Assembly (NCBI GenBank): GCA_018287875.1 | Contig: JAGVVL010000025.1 | Location: forward strand, 1,426,001-1,490,000 | DNA length: 64,000 bases | Source: Nigrospora sphaerica | Taxonomy: Eukaryota > Ascomycota > Sordariomycetes > Amphisphaeriales > Apiosporaceae | Direction: 5' to 3' | In this document: positions 1 through 11,121 of the stretch, one piece after another | Layout of the letters: the number at the start of each line of letters is the position of its first letter | Position numbering within the stretch: position 1 is the first letter of the stretch | Translations under genes and position numbers: made by a program | The notes under the pieces: model-generated | Database searches by the model: none | What the model saw: the letters and a program-made list of their open reading frames with translations, nothing else | What the model was told of the DNA's origin: nothing

Positions 1-557
1 CAAAGCTCGACGATTTCGTGGGAGCGAGGGAGAGCATTGGTGATTGACTAGCTGAGATCCCATCACGACCGGCCACGTCTCACTGTCTCGCTTTTCTCCT
101 TTCCTCTCCCTCTGCCTCCCTCTCCCCCTCCCTCTCCATCCCTATATAGCTCTCTGCGTCGTACATTACCCGCGCATCCATCCGCCTCGGCCGGCTCGGA
201 AGCCTCTCCTCTGTCCCCTCCCATAAGCCGCTTGCGCGCCTTACCTCACACCCCCTTCCCGTCCGCCTTCGCCCGCCGACAACGTCGCCGCCTCGCTTTC
301 CGTCTCGGCCGCTGCTTACCCACCCAACTCCTACGTCGCAAGCGACGCGACGGCCCCCGTGGATCCTCCTATATCGGAGAGGGAGCTCGAGCAAACCCGC
401 CGGCCAGAAACCAATTGGTCTGGTCTCGGCGCCGCCACTGCCAGACGGCGGGAGCCAGAGCTTGTCCTGTGAAGACGGGCCGTGTCCAGCCGCCCCCCCC
501 CCCCCCAATCCCGGACAGAGTAGGAGACCGAGAGACGGTGACAAGAGAGAACACGAG
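1..557 (+). promoter_or_regulatory. Leader/promoter region of the carrier gene
   Basis: No gene is supported here. The stretch is rich in pyrimidine tracts (CT-rich 85-140), has a TATA-like CTATATAG at about 142-149 and a run of C at about 492-506. It lies directly before the ATG at 558, so it is best read as promoter and 5' leader of the mitochondrial carrier. Open frames in it are low-complexity artefacts of GC richness. Confidence 0.5.
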
Positions 558-1791
558 ATGTCTACAACCGCCGGGTAAGCCGCGACCTGGTTTCCTCTCC
601 CGTCCCTCCTGCGCACCATGCCCGTGCCCCAACCCGCGTCTACCATTGTGAGCAGCGATGCGTGCCGCGGTGTAGTACTCGGGCAAGGGCGCGGCGGCAG
701 CAGCAGTCGCAGAAGTCACAGCAGCAAGCTAACGTGGCGCTCGCCGACTCCCACAGCGCCTTCATAGCGGGCGGCATCGCGGCGTGCGGCGCCGTGACGG
801 CCACGCACCCCTTCGAGACGGTCAAGATCCGCATGCAACTGCAGGGCGAGCTGCAAGCCAAGGGCCTCCAGCCGCACCACTACCGCGGCCCCTTCCACGG
901 CGTATCCGTCATTGTGCGCAACGAGGGCGTGCGCGGCCTCTACCGCGGCATCGGCTGCGCCTACGTCTACCAGGTCCTGCTCAACGGCTGCCGCCTGGGC
1001 TTCTACGAGCCCATGCGCGCCGGCCTGGCCTCGCTGCTGCTGCGCGACGCCAACAGCCAGAACCTCGCCATCAACATGTTTTGCGGCGCCTCGTCGGGCA
1101 TCATCGGCGCCGCCGCCGGCTCGCCCTTCTTCCTCATCAAGACGCGTCTGCAGAGCTTCAGCACCTTCCGCCCCGTCGGCACCCAGCACAACTACCGCAA
1201 CGCCTTCGACGGCATGCGTCAGATCTACGGCGCCGAAGGCATCCGGGGCCTGTACCGCGGCGTGGGCGCCGCCATGATCCGCACGGGGTTCGGCAGCAGC
1301 GTGCAGCTGCCCACGTACTTTTTCGCCAAGAGGAGGCTCGTCAAACACCTGGGCATGGAAGAGGGCGCCCCGTTGCACCTGGCCAGCAGCACCATCAGTG
1401 GATTCGTCGTGTGCGTTTTCATGCACCCTCCTGGTAAGCTTCCGCCGCCGTGCTCCTTAGGCGCTCCGCTACTGCGTGGCGCTTGTCGCGTACCACACCC
1501 AGGAGAAGCGCCACTACGCGCGGGACGAGTGCTGACACGGACCCCTTACTAGACACTCTCATGTCGCGTCTGTACAACCAGAACGGTAACCTGTACAAGG
1601 GCGTCTTCGACTGCCTGGGCAAGACTATCAAGACCGAGGGCGTGCTGGCCATGTACAAGGGCTTTCTGCCGCACCTGGCCCGCATCCTCCCGCACACCAT
1701 TTTGACGCTGAGCTTGGCTGAGCAAACCAACAAGCTCATGCGCAAGTTCGAGGCCTACATCCTGCCCGACGCCGTTTCCACCAAGGCGTAG
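558..1791 (+). CDS. OAC1: Mitochondrial oxaloacetate carrier (OAC1-like)
   Basis: Three exons: 558-574, 676-1433 and 1553-1791, giving 337 residues. The start at 558 is chosen because the short first exon (ATG TCT ACA ACC GCC GG) is followed by GTAAGC and splices in phase to 676. The protein is a six-helix inner-membrane solute carrier with three repeats. The carrier signatures read HPFETVKIRMQ, SPFFLIKTRLQ and HPPDTLMSRLYNQ. The non-standard second signature and the third one match the oxaloacetate/sulfate carrier subfamily (yeast Oac1, animal SLC25A34/35). It would move oxaloacetate, and possibly sulfate or isopropylmalate, across the inner membrane. The third signature is split by intron 2 and is only restored by splicing at 1433/1553, which supports the model. 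Transport substrate is inferred from family, not seen. Confidence 0.88.
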
Positions 1792-2532
1792 GCACATATT
1801 GCCTTTCTTCGACCGAGTGCGGGGATGGCTATCCCGGGGCGAGGGAAAAAGACGCAGCGCGGCGTGTTGGCGGAGTCCGCTGAGACGGCCACGGACGAGC
1901 CGCAAAACGGAAGAGTCGGATAGCCCTGCATGGCGATCAGCCAGGGGGCACACAGGAGGTGTGACACCGTGTTATACCCCAAAGAGAGAAGATGGGCGCA
2001 CACATGCAGCGACCATGCTCCGTCGAGGGCGCTTTGTTCTTGGATACGACGGAACGGAAGATGCGGGGTAGAACGCGACAGCGAAAAAGGAGGGCCATGC
2101 GACAAACGGCGCCGACGCATAGAGAAAATACCTGATACCATGCACGCCAGGGAAGCATGGATTCTTTGGGTGGGGACAAAAGGGCGGCGTTGGCGGGCTT
2201 TGCTTCACATAGAGCCAGCGCCGGCGATAACGGTGGTGGGGCTGTAGGGGTACGATATCTGTATATATGGTCGAGCACGGGAAGATGACGAACACACACA
2301 AGACGGACCATATGCAAGCGAAATATGCAATACGCGCCGGGGCCCCCATACGGAGCGGTATAGCGTGAGCGAAATCAAGGCACGCCGAGCGCATTGTCAA
2401 TGGCATGTTGGTACACCAGGGGCCGGCGGATAGTCAAGGCTGGTTTTCCATGATTCATGTTTATATCCCTTTTCGTGCCCTCCCGTGCCTATTGCGTACG
2501 CGGGTGGGAAAAGCCCAGCGCGATCGTGTCCA
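1792..2532. other. Intergenic region between convergent OAC1 and CTU2
   Basis: About 740 bp between the stop codons of two convergent genes. It should hold both 3' ends. Small open frames on both strands have no recognisable protein features. No RNA gene or repeat was seen. Confidence 0.5.
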
Positions 2533-4165
2533 TCAGCCGTAAACGGAGCGCTCGCAGCCGTAACACAAGGGCCGCGCGGACGCCGTCGCCCCCCCGGCGG
2601 ACTGGGCCGGGCCTGCCGGCGGGGTCGCCGGCTCGCCGAGCTCGCCGCGCCAGCGGGCGTCGCCGGCGTCGTCGCGGGCCACGCCGCAGAGACCGCAGGC
2701 GCGGGCGGCGGGCGGCGCGTCGTCGTCGCCGCCGGGGCGGGCGGCGCCGCGCTCGAGCTTGGCCGTCGTGCGCACGACGTTGGCGACGACGGAGGGGTAG
2801 GCGCGCTCGACGTCGGCGAAGTAGCGGCGCATGACGTCGTCGATGGACAGGTCCTTGTGGGAGACGACGGCGGCGGTCGACGGCGGCGCGGGGTCGGCGC
2901 CGAAGAGCAGGCCGGCCAGGGGCGGGTCCAGCGTCGCGTGGTAGGTGGCGACCTCGGCGCGGAGGAGGTCCCGGAGGGGCGAGTAGACGGGAATGGTGGC
3001 GACGGGCGGCGCGTCGCCGCCGGCCCCGCGGGGAACGGCGGCGGCGGCGACAGGGAGGCGGGCACGGGGGCGGCGCCGTCGTTGACGAGCCAGGGCAGGG
3101 CGAAGCCGCGGCCCTTGGCCGTCTCGGCCAGCGTGAGCTCGGCGAGGGCCGTCGCGGTGCAGCCGAGCAGGACCACGTCGCAGCGCGCGCGCGCCGCCGT
3201 CGCCAGCAGCACGTGCCGCACCAGCAGCCGGCGCACGTCGGCGCGCGACGACGGCGTCGCGAGGAGGCCGCCGGGCCCCAGGAGGCGGGCGAGCGGCGGC
3301 GCCGCCCGTCGGCCGGCGGCGCGCGACGACGCGGCGCCGTCTCCCTCGGCCTCGGGCTCCTGCTCCCCCGGGGGCGCGTCGGGGAACAGCGCGGCCCAGT
3401 CGAAGGTGCGCAGGGTCAGGGCGTCGGCGAGGGGCACGCGGCGGAAGACGAGGTCAGGGAAGCGGGCGCGGAAGGGACCGAGGAGGGGATCCCGGGCGGC
3501 GGCGTCGGCCCCGCCCTCTTCCTCCGTCGCCCCCCGCCTCTCCTCCTCCTCCTCCTCCTCCCCGCCCGCGCCGACGAGGTCCTCGGTGTCGACGTGGACG
3601 ACGAGGAGCTCGAAGCGGGGCCGCTGGCGGCCGCCCTTGGCCCGGCGCTGCTGGGCCAGGTTGGCGGCCAGCAGGTGCAGCAGGGCGGCCGAGGCGGGCC
3701 CGCCCGAGAGGGCCAGCAGGTAGCGCTGGGGCGGCGGCGGCCCGCGGCCGGCCCCGGCCCCGGCGCCCGGCGGCCGCGCCCGCGCGTCGCGCGTCTCGCG
3801 CTGCATCTCCTCGATCCGCTTCATGTTCTTCTGCGCCACAAAGGCCGCGAAGCAGCCGCTACGCCCGCCCCGCTGCCCGTCAGTTTCGTCATGCCTTTCG
3901 GGGGGGTTCGCGGGCGTTGCGGGTTCACCGGGTTATGGGCCGGTTCGGGCGGGAGGGAAGGGACGGGGGGCGAGCCAAGCCGGCATGAAATGGAGGGTTG
4001 GGTTTTTTCTGTGGAGGAACGGGGCGGGAAGGAGGGGCTGGGGAAGGGTAGAACATACGGACACACCCTTTCGGCACCTCGCAGGTCATAGAGGGCCGGT
4101 TGGTCTTTACAGCGGTTGCAGAGCCGCGGTGGTGCTGGCGTGGTTGTGGCAGCGGCGTCGGCCAT
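2533..4165 (-). CDS. CTU2: Cytoplasmic tRNA 2-thiolation protein 2 (Ncs2/CTU2), with an apparent frameshift
   Basis: Exons on the minus strand are 4165-4059 and 3858-2533. The first exon gives an N-terminal CNRCK zinc-binding motif, and splicing completes a second one, VCPGCF. An ATP-pyrophosphatase-like motif LALSGGPASAALLHLL follows, and the C-terminus carries CGLCG and CYGC cysteine pairs. This is the order seen in Ncs2/CTU2, partner of Ncs6/CTU1 in 2-thiolation of wobble uridine in tRNA-Lys, Glu and Gln in the cytosol. Between about 3060 and 3015 the frame changes: upstream sequence (ending GAAPVPASL) reads in one frame and downstream sequence (VATIPVYSPLRDLLRAE) in another, with no GT-AG pair to explain it. 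Exon lengths sum to 1433 nt, so one added base would make exactly 478 codons. A one-base deletion or sequencing/assembly error in this very GC-rich tract is likely. Confidence 0.83.
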
Positions 4166-4679
4166 GGCGGGCGGACTGCGGCTGCTTGGGCCGACTTTTC
4201 TGAGAAGCTGCTTTCTTGAGCCCTTTTCTTGCCCGTGTCGAATATGGCCCGTTCGTTGGCCTTGTAGCAAACGATCGGCCGTCAAAGTACGAGCTGATGT
4301 AGTAGTGTGTATGTCGAGGTTCTCACTCGTGCGGTTGACTCAAGAAGGACTGAGGACTCGACAGCTCCCAAGTCGACGAGAAGAAGGTGGGGCACTAATA
4401 AGATGTACGGATGAAGGTACTAAAAACATGTATTTCCGCTGTAGGGGAAAAAAAAGTGGGATACTAGGCGCGAGGCGTTCGGCCCCGAGATTCAGGTGCC
4501 GCTATCGCCGTTAATCGTTTGGCCAGCATTAGGGCCAGCATTCGTCTATAAGACAGTATTTTACACTTCGTTACTCTATGATACAGGTCTTGGTATATCC
4601 ATGACAAGACGACGAGGGCCCAAAAATAGCTAAAGTGTTTGGAGCCGGGGAGGCGAGAGATGACCGCCGCGTTGGACCT
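4166..4679. other. Intergenic region upstream of CTU2 / downstream of MPP alpha
   Basis: About 510 bp. It should hold the CTU2 promoter (minus strand) and the 3' end of the peptidase gene. Nothing specific recognised. Confidence 0.45.
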
Positions 4680-6487
4680 CTACTGTCCTCCCAAGCCCCA
4701 TCGGTGAATCCGGTCTTGGATCTCCTCCCAGGTCATGGCCTTGGCCGACGGCATGTGGTCAAAGGCCTCCTGCAGCACGACCGTGGGCGAGCCGCTGCCG
4801 CCGCCGATGTTGCGGACGCCGCCGCCGACGACGTTGTTGGCCACGCGCCGCAGGTCTTCGACCGTCAACTTCTCGATCTGGTGGCACATCTCCTGCACCG
4901 GTACCTTGCGACCGTGGACCTGAACCTGCCGGCCGAGGTCCTCGAGCTCCACCATACGGCTCTCGAGGTTCATCAACAGGCTCGACCGCAGCTGGTTCTT
5001 GGCGCGCTTCACCTCGACCTCGCCCAGCGCCGCGAAGCCCGTCTTGACCGTCAGTCCCCGGAGCTCCTGGCAGATGACGTCGAGCATCGGCAGGGTCCGG
5101 CCCGGGATGCAGAGCGCCGAGATACCAAACAGACCCGAGTCGGTGTAGGCGTGGTTGAATGCGATGCACTGCTCAACCCAGGCGTACTGGTTCAAAACGT
5201 TGGTGTAGAGTCGCGAGTACATGCCCTTGCCGGGACCGCCCGCCGAAAAGGAGCCGCCGCCGCCGAGCAGCGTGTTTAGAGTCGCCAGGGCGTAGATGTC
5301 GGGGGAGGCGATCGGCAGGCCCTCGAAGGCGACGTGGAGGTGCGTGAAGTTGGGCTGCATGGGGTTGCTCGACGGCGGGGGAGGCGGGAGTGCCACAAAA
5401 CCGCCCGTGTACCGAGCCGGCGCTTTCAGCTCTTCCGGCGTCGGGAGGATCGTGCTAGGGTCCGCGACGGCAGCATTCTGGGAGGCCGAAGTAGAAATGT
5501 TCTTGAAGAGTGGTATCCGGGAAAGGAGTCCGGACGACTGCTGGGGAGAGGCCGACGAGGAGGCCGACGATGCGTACGAGCTGTCGCTGCTCTCGGACGA
5601 GAGTGAGCCCACCGATGTTTCGGAGCCGCTCCGTGCCAGCTTCGGCTGGGGCGGTGCCTCCATGTCGCCAAAGAACTGCGTCGCCAGCTGGACAGCCTCG
5701 TCGTGTGGTACGCCGGCAAAAGCGACAACGGTCCGCTCGGGGCGGTAGAAAGCCTGGCGGTACGCCTCGATGGTGCTCCTGGTGATCTGGGGCAGTCGCT
5801 CGGCGGGGCACAACAGAGGGTTTCCGAGCGTGTTGTCCTTGAAGGCGGCCATGTGCACCAGCTCGGGGATAATGAGCTCGGGCTTCTTCCAGATCTCCTC
5901 GATCTCGTATTGCGCGGTCGCCAGCTCGCCCGCCATCTCCTCCTCGGTGATGCGGGGGTAGCGGATGGTCTCGGCCAGGAGTTCGGTGGCGGCGGGGACG
6001 GCCGAGTTGAAGGTGGCGGCCTGGTACATCATGGACTCGCGGGACGAAACACATTGTATGTTGCCGCCGAGGGACTCGACCGTCTCTTGGATTTGGTCCA
6101 TGCTGCGTTTCGTCGTCGACTTGAAGGCCAGGCGGTCGACGATGTGGCTGACGCCGCTCAGGTGGCCGTTCTCGAACCGCGACCCGCCCTCGATGTAGAC
6201 GCCGACGCCCGAGAAGGAACCCGGCAGCGCCTCGGACGCCACCCGCACGCCATTCGGCAGCGTGGTTATTTTGTCCAACTGGGTTGGCTCCTGCGGCGGT
6301 GGCTGTCAGTGTATGTGCCTCCGGGGCCGACGGTCATGCGTTGCGCCCGTACCTGTGCCTGGGGGACTTGCACCGTGGCGAGCGTCCTGGCGGGGGCGCG
6401 GGTAGGCCAGAGCACCGACGGTTTGGCCGAGCGTGCCGATGTGGTGAGGACCCGGGTGAGGGGGCGGGAGACGTGTGACCGCAGCAT
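4680..6487 (-). CDS. MAS2: Mitochondrial processing peptidase alpha subunit (MAS2)
   Basis: Two exons, 6487-6353 and 6290-4680, give 581 residues. Exon 1 encodes an arginine/serine/threonine-rich, acid-free N-terminus typical of a matrix-targeting presequence. Exon 2 starts in phase with EPTQLDKITTLPNGVRVASE, the conserved start of mature MPP alpha. The glycine-rich substrate loop GGGGSFSAGGPGKGMYSRLY lies near residue 387. The region where the catalytic beta subunit has HxxEH reads HIVDR here, as expected for the non-catalytic alpha subunit. The protein forms a matrix heterodimer with MPP beta that removes presequences from imported proteins. Residues about 260-310 are a Ser-rich, low-complexity insertion before the second M16 domain. 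Length and both domains look complete. Confidence 0.93.
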
Positions 6488-7157
6488 CGTGTACAGTCGC
6501 AGGGCTGGTGCTCGAATGCGACTCGGTAAGATTGAAGTTTTGCCGGGGACGGGGGATATGGTGTCGTGCCGTGACTCTCTCGCCCTCCAGCTACTGCGCG
6601 CGCGCCTAGTGCGTAGGGTCAGTAGTTGGAACCTCTGGGCCCTGTCTCTGCCTGGGGGGCCCGAAATTTGTTATCGCACTGTCGGGGCTTATCGGGCGGA
6701 GGGCCAATGGGTTTTGCCTCGGGGTTATGCCATGGGATCGGGGTTACGGGATCGGCATGCAAAACAACCCCCCCAACTTTAAAACGACCTCGATAGATAG
6801 TTGATTTGTCACTGCCGCTTGCCCGATTCTTATTAATACTGCACCAAGCAACCCTTTTCATCATGCTGCGGGTTGTTTGGGGTGAAGAGGTCAATTAACG
6901 TGGCGAAGAGGATACCGTACATAGTATACACGGAAGGAAACATGGTTGCCCCCCACTCAACATCGTGAAACGATTCCGCTTCCCCGCGAGCAGTAACCAA
7001 CCACCAAAGAGACACCGGCCCAAATCGAAGGTTCAACAGGCCTACCCATCAGTATGCATGGCTGACCCTATCACATAGTAGCTACCAACCCCAATCAAAA
7101 TCATCAGTGCTGATGATGCCCAGAGTATCATCCGTCGCGTCTCGATAAAGTGGCAAA
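6488..7157. other. Intergenic region upstream of MPP alpha
   Basis: About 670 bp between the MPP alpha start (minus) and the stop of the repeat-bearing secreted protein (minus). It contains a short A/T-rich part around 6770-6850 and ACCCCC-type tracts. It probably holds the MPP alpha promoter. No gene is supported. Confidence 0.45.
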
Positions 7158-7532
7158 TCATTGAGTTTCTTCGTCAGCGCCGCCAGCGGGAGACGAAGTG
7201 AGGTTGATGCCGCGTCTCTTTACGACGTCTTGGGCGTCGAATTCGTCCTCGCCGCCCGCAATAGCGAAACCTCTCTGGTGAAAGCGCGAGGCCTGGGGAT
7301 CTTTGGCGCCGTCGGGTATGCCTTCCGCGTTAGCGTGCCAGGCTGGGAGCTTGTCGGCATTGCCGGCGATGCCGCTTTGGTGGGTGCGCGAGCCTTGAAG
7401 CGCGTGTGCGGCTCCGGCAGCAGGAAACGACTCCGGGCCATGAGGACCCGCAGGGTTGCCGGCGCCGCCAGGTATGCCTCCCGCGTTGGCATGCCAGGCT
7501 GGGAACTCGTTGGCATCGCCGGCGATGCCGCT
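7158..7532 (-). repeat. 156-bp coding tandem repeat
   Basis: The motif gccaggctgggarct recurs at 7337 and 7493, a spacing of 156 bp or 52 codons. Two full units and one partial, diverged unit lie within the secreted-protein gene. The partial unit retains the Arg-x-His-Gln part but has lost much of the middle. Outer boundaries are approximate. Confidence 0.7.
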
Positions 7533-7688
7533 TTGGTGGGTGCGCGAGCCTTGAAGTGCGTGTAAGCCGCCGGCAACAGAAAGCGACTCCGGACCATGAG
7601 GACTCGTGGGGTTGCCGGCGCCGCCGTTGGGTCCCAGTGGCACAGCCACCGCCGTCAGAGCCAGGGCGAGGGGAAGGATAGTGTACAT
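7158..7688 (-). CDS. Small secreted repeat protein, possible RiPP-type precursor
   Basis: A single-exon frame of 176 residues. The start at 7688 gives MYTILPLALALTAVAVPLG, a good signal peptide. The mature part has two tandem copies of a 52-residue unit (DNA period 156 bp, about 75% identical), each containing HALQGSRTHQSGIAG and PAWHANA, then a degenerate third copy (ASRFHQRGFAIAGGEDEF). One dibasic Kex2-type site, KRR, lies near the C-terminus. The mature sequence lacks cysteine. Tandem repeats behind a signal peptide resemble UstA-type (dikaritin) precursors, and a UstYa gene and a tyrosinase lie close by. Against this, the repeats are not separated by KR sites and no short aromatic core is obvious apart from the Trp/His segment. 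It could instead be another secreted repetitive protein or effector. A LINE inserted only 56 bp upstream of the ATG may affect expression. Confidence 0.6.
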   Translation of the reverse strand: MYTILPLALALTAVAVPLGPNGGAGNPTSPHGPESLSVAGGLHALQGSRTHQSGIAGDANEFPAWHANAGGIPGGAGNPAGPHGPESFPAAGAAHALQGSRTHQSGIAGNADKLPAWHANAEGIPDGAKDPQASRFHQRGFAIAGGEDEFDAQDVVKRRGINLTSSPAGGADEETQ

Positions 7689-7730
7689 CGTGGCTTGAAA
7701 GGTGTAGCTAAAGCTGGATGGAACGGTGAA

Positions 7731-7744
7731 GAGAGACGAGGTAA
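7731..7744. repeat. Target-site duplication, 3' side of the LINE
   Basis: The 14-mer GAGAGACGAGGTAA is repeated exactly at 12591-12604. It abuts the A/T-rich tail of the LINE (minus-strand 3' end), as expected for target-primed insertion. Confidence 0.88.
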
Positions 7745-7933
7745 TTATTATTATTATTGTTCTTACACCTAGCGACCTATCTAGGCCATGAGGACCCCCT
7801 GCGCATCTTGGCCTAGGAAAACCGTTCCGGGCTGACGTCCGGCCGGGTGAAAAACCTAGGTTCCGCTGCGTCGCACCGCTTCTATCTGCACTTTGACCTG
7901 CCATACCGAGATCGGGCTCAGCGCGCCCGCTTC

Positions 7934-10900
7934 CTAGCTGATGAGTTGATTCGCCAGCTGGAACATGTCCAGCCTTCCGGAGCGGAGTAGCCATCTCGCG
8001 ATAATTCCTGCTTTTCCTGGGGTGTCGAGCATCCTGTCCGTGTCTATCGGTCCTCCTAAAGCTTGGACGAGATGCTCTCGTCTTTCTCTTTCCCGTGGGC
8101 AGAAAACGAGGATATGCCGGACGGTCTCCCTGCCCTGACCGCAGACGCACCAGGGGCTGTCGACGCCCGGGACCCTACGCTTAAAAAGGAAGTCTCGCAG
8201 CCCAATCTTGCCAGTCCTCGCTTGGACGAGGATGGAGCTCTCGGCCTTATGGAGTCCCTTATGGAGCTTGAGGACGTGCTTGCCTGGCGGCATCTTAGTT
8301 GCTGCCGGGGTCCGTGCTGTTCGATTTTGCTGCGCTTGTTGCCATCTTTGAAGCCAGTCTCTCTCCTCAGCCTTATGTGTTGAGTCTCCAGCTAGCCATT
8401 CGTCTAGCCACCTCTTACGATCGGGAGCGTCGGGGCCTTTCGGTCTGCGCCGGCGAGTCGGTCTTGTTAGGATCCATCTAGCTGCGCTATCGCACCTTGC
8501 TTGGATAAGTGATGCGATACGCGGCTGTTGGAGCCTCTCTTCCGATGCCGCCACCCTTCTGTTGAGCCACGTGTCTAAGGGGGATACGTAAGCTTCCGTT
8601 TCTAGTACTGCAGTGGCCGTGGCTTTGAAAGCTCCTGTGACCTTTCGGAGGCACTCTGTCTGGACGTCGTTAAGTGCCTTGGCTCTATTTTTCGAGATCT
8701 GGCGGTGCCACTCTGGAGCTCCATAGCCTATCGCAGACCGTACGACGGCTGTATAGACTTGGCGGGCTCGCTGGAGAGACGCGCCCCATGTCGAGCCGGC
8801 TATCCGGTCTAGAGCATAGACCTGCGTTGTCATCTTCTTCGATATCGACTGGATGTGGACGTCCCAGCGGAGACGTCTATCCACCTGGATGCCAAGGACG
8901 CGGCAGGAGTCTTCTGGTTCGATTTCGTGGCCTTCTAAGGCTATCTTTATGTCCGGACCTTTCCGTCTTCGAGAGAAGTGGACTAGGTGATATTTCTGGA
9001 CTGCGAAGGTCATACCGTGGCTGACTGCCCATTCTTTACAGATCCTGTGAGCGGCTTCCAGCCGCTCGCAGGTCTGCTCGGGGTTTAAACCGAAGCCCAC
9101 GAGGTTCGTGTCGTCTACGAAGGCTATAGTAGCTATCCCTGGTACAGCGCGGAGAGCCTTATAAAGACCGGCTGTATAGAGGCAGAAGAGGATAAGCGAT
9201 AAGGGTGAGCCCTGCGGGACGCCTGCCGGGACCGGGATCTCGTCCGATTCCTGGCTGTCGAAGAATAACGTAGTGGACCGGTTGGATAAGAAGCTTCGGA
9301 TCCAGTTAATAGTCCATATAGGGACCCTTAGCGCTCGCAGGTTAGCGAGGAGCCTTCCATAGTCGACCGAGTCGAAAGCGCCCGAAATATCCAGCGATAA
9401 AAGGGTTGCTGCGCCTCCATGTTTCCAGGCTATGCGGACTAGGTCCGTTAGCAACCGTAAGGCTGTTTCCGTGGAGCGGCCTTTCCGGTTGCCCATCTGT
9501 TCGTCCGGGAGCAGTCCATTCTCTTCGGCAAAGCTAGCTAGCCGTTGCGCTAGTAGGCTCTCGATCGCTTTCCCTATAGTGTTGAGCAGCGCGATAGGTC
9601 TCCATCCGCCGGCTTGGTGATACTCGTTTAGCTGCTTTCCTGGCTTCCGGAGGATAACAGTGACTGCTTTCCGGAACGCTCTTGGATAGTATCCTATATG
9701 CCAGCACGCTTCCGCTAGGGAGGCTAAGGCCTGGAAGAGGGGCTTTCCTAGGCGTTTAAGGAATCCGTTCGGAAGCTGGTCTGGTCCAGGTGCCTTCCAC
9801 TGGCCTGCCTTAGTAAGGACGTCTTGGACTTGTTCTATTGTCACCTTGCTGTCCATATCGAGAGGCGCTGCGAGCCGGTTCGTTATTCGGAAGCCGGTGT
9901 ACGTAGCCTTAGGGAGGGGATAGAACCTCTCTCGGAAGGCCTCTGTTTTCTCCTTATGGGTCGTTGCTTCGCCACGCGGTGTGTAGAGTGTAGGGACTGC
10001 CGGGGGTAACGGCGGTGCTGCTCCTTCCGTTCTTGCCCATCTCGCGATATTCCAGACGCCAGCTGGCTGGCTAGAGGCCTCGTGGAGCATATGTCTCCAG
10101 GACGCCGTCTTAGCTTCTCGGATTGCTTTCTTCTTTGAGAGAGTTAACTGCCGGAGGGCTCGCCAAGCTACGTCCGTCCTATCGGAAAGCCATATCCGCT
10201 GGGCTCTTCGCTCCTTCTCTATAGCTTCTTCTGTCTCGTGGTTCCACCAGGCTTTTCCTCTCCCTTTAAAGTAGCGGAGGGGGGCAACTAGGTCGGCTAT
10301 CCGGGTTAATTCCTTAGTTAACGTTTTAGTGTAGCTATCGATTTCTTCTGGTGTCTCGAGTCGTCCTGGCTGTGGTAGGTGTGCCGCTTCTGCCTTCGCC
10401 TGGTCATAGTCAGCTGTTTTCCAGCTGCGTCGTGGCCTGTCTTGGCGGTCTGTATAGAGTCCAGCCACGCGTATCACCTGGGGAGGTGATCGGATCCAGC
10501 AAATGGGGCATACCCGTCGTAGGCAGCTCGGAGATCGTCCGTGGCCCACGCTAAGTCGATCGTGGAGTCCATGCACCCTCTTCGAGTCCATGTCGGTGTT
10601 CCAGGGGGGGTGATCAGCTGGAGTCTCCAGGATTCTGCTAGCTGGAGCAGCTTGTTGGCTGCATTATGGGGTCGGACGTTGTATCCTCCCCAGACGGGGT
10701 GGTGGACGTTGAAGTCTCCCACGAGGACTGTTCGTCTTAGCTGGGGTTCGGCATAGAGGGCTTCGATAGCGGGTAGGTCCGATCTGCTGGTGGACCCAGG
10801 GGGAGGCGAGTATATGCAGACAACCGTTATAGGACCGTCTAGCAGCTGGATCGTGATATGGCACCTGTCTGGCTGCGCCTTGTAGGTCCACTGTGCTAAG

Positions 10901-11121
10901 GGGAACTTCTTGTTAATATATATGCATGCTCTACCTCCCTCGGGAGCGTATAGGAGGTGGTACGGAGAGGATCTTAGGCAGTAAGTAGTCGGCATATGTG
11001 GGTTTCGCCAGGGCTCTTGGATAGCCAGTACGTCGTATTCTTCGGAGATGGCATCAACTGCCGGGATCTGTGCTTTCTTGCTTTTCTGCGTGTTCCAATG
11101 TAGGATCCTTAGCGCTGTCAT
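7934..11121 (-). pseudogene. LINE ORF2: APE endonuclease - reverse transcriptase, one frameshift
   Basis: The ORF starts at 11121, overlapping the ORF1 stop in an ATGA. The first 215 codons encode an APE-like endonuclease with HWNTQKSK, QEPWRN, GDFNVHHPVWGG, STIDLAW and SDH. At a run of four G (plus strand 10480-10483) the frame shifts. One extra C on the coding strand would link SDHLP to QVIRVAG and make 1063 codons. The second part has reverse-transcriptase blocks (WKAPGPDQLPNGFLK, GWRPIALLNTIGKAIE, LSLDISGAFDSVDY, GVPQGSPLSLILF, AFVDDTNLVGF), then a C-terminal Cys/His finger CVCGQGRETVRHILVFC. The catalytic FVDD box is intact. The frameshift separates endonuclease from RT, so no full ORF2 protein would form unless the deletion is an error. 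Confidence 0.9.

Noticed and set aside
2485..3723. 412-codon plus-strand frame
   Set aside because: It lies antisense over CTU2 in GC-rich DNA, is Arg/Gly/Ala-biased and has no domain. Shadow of the minus-strand gene.
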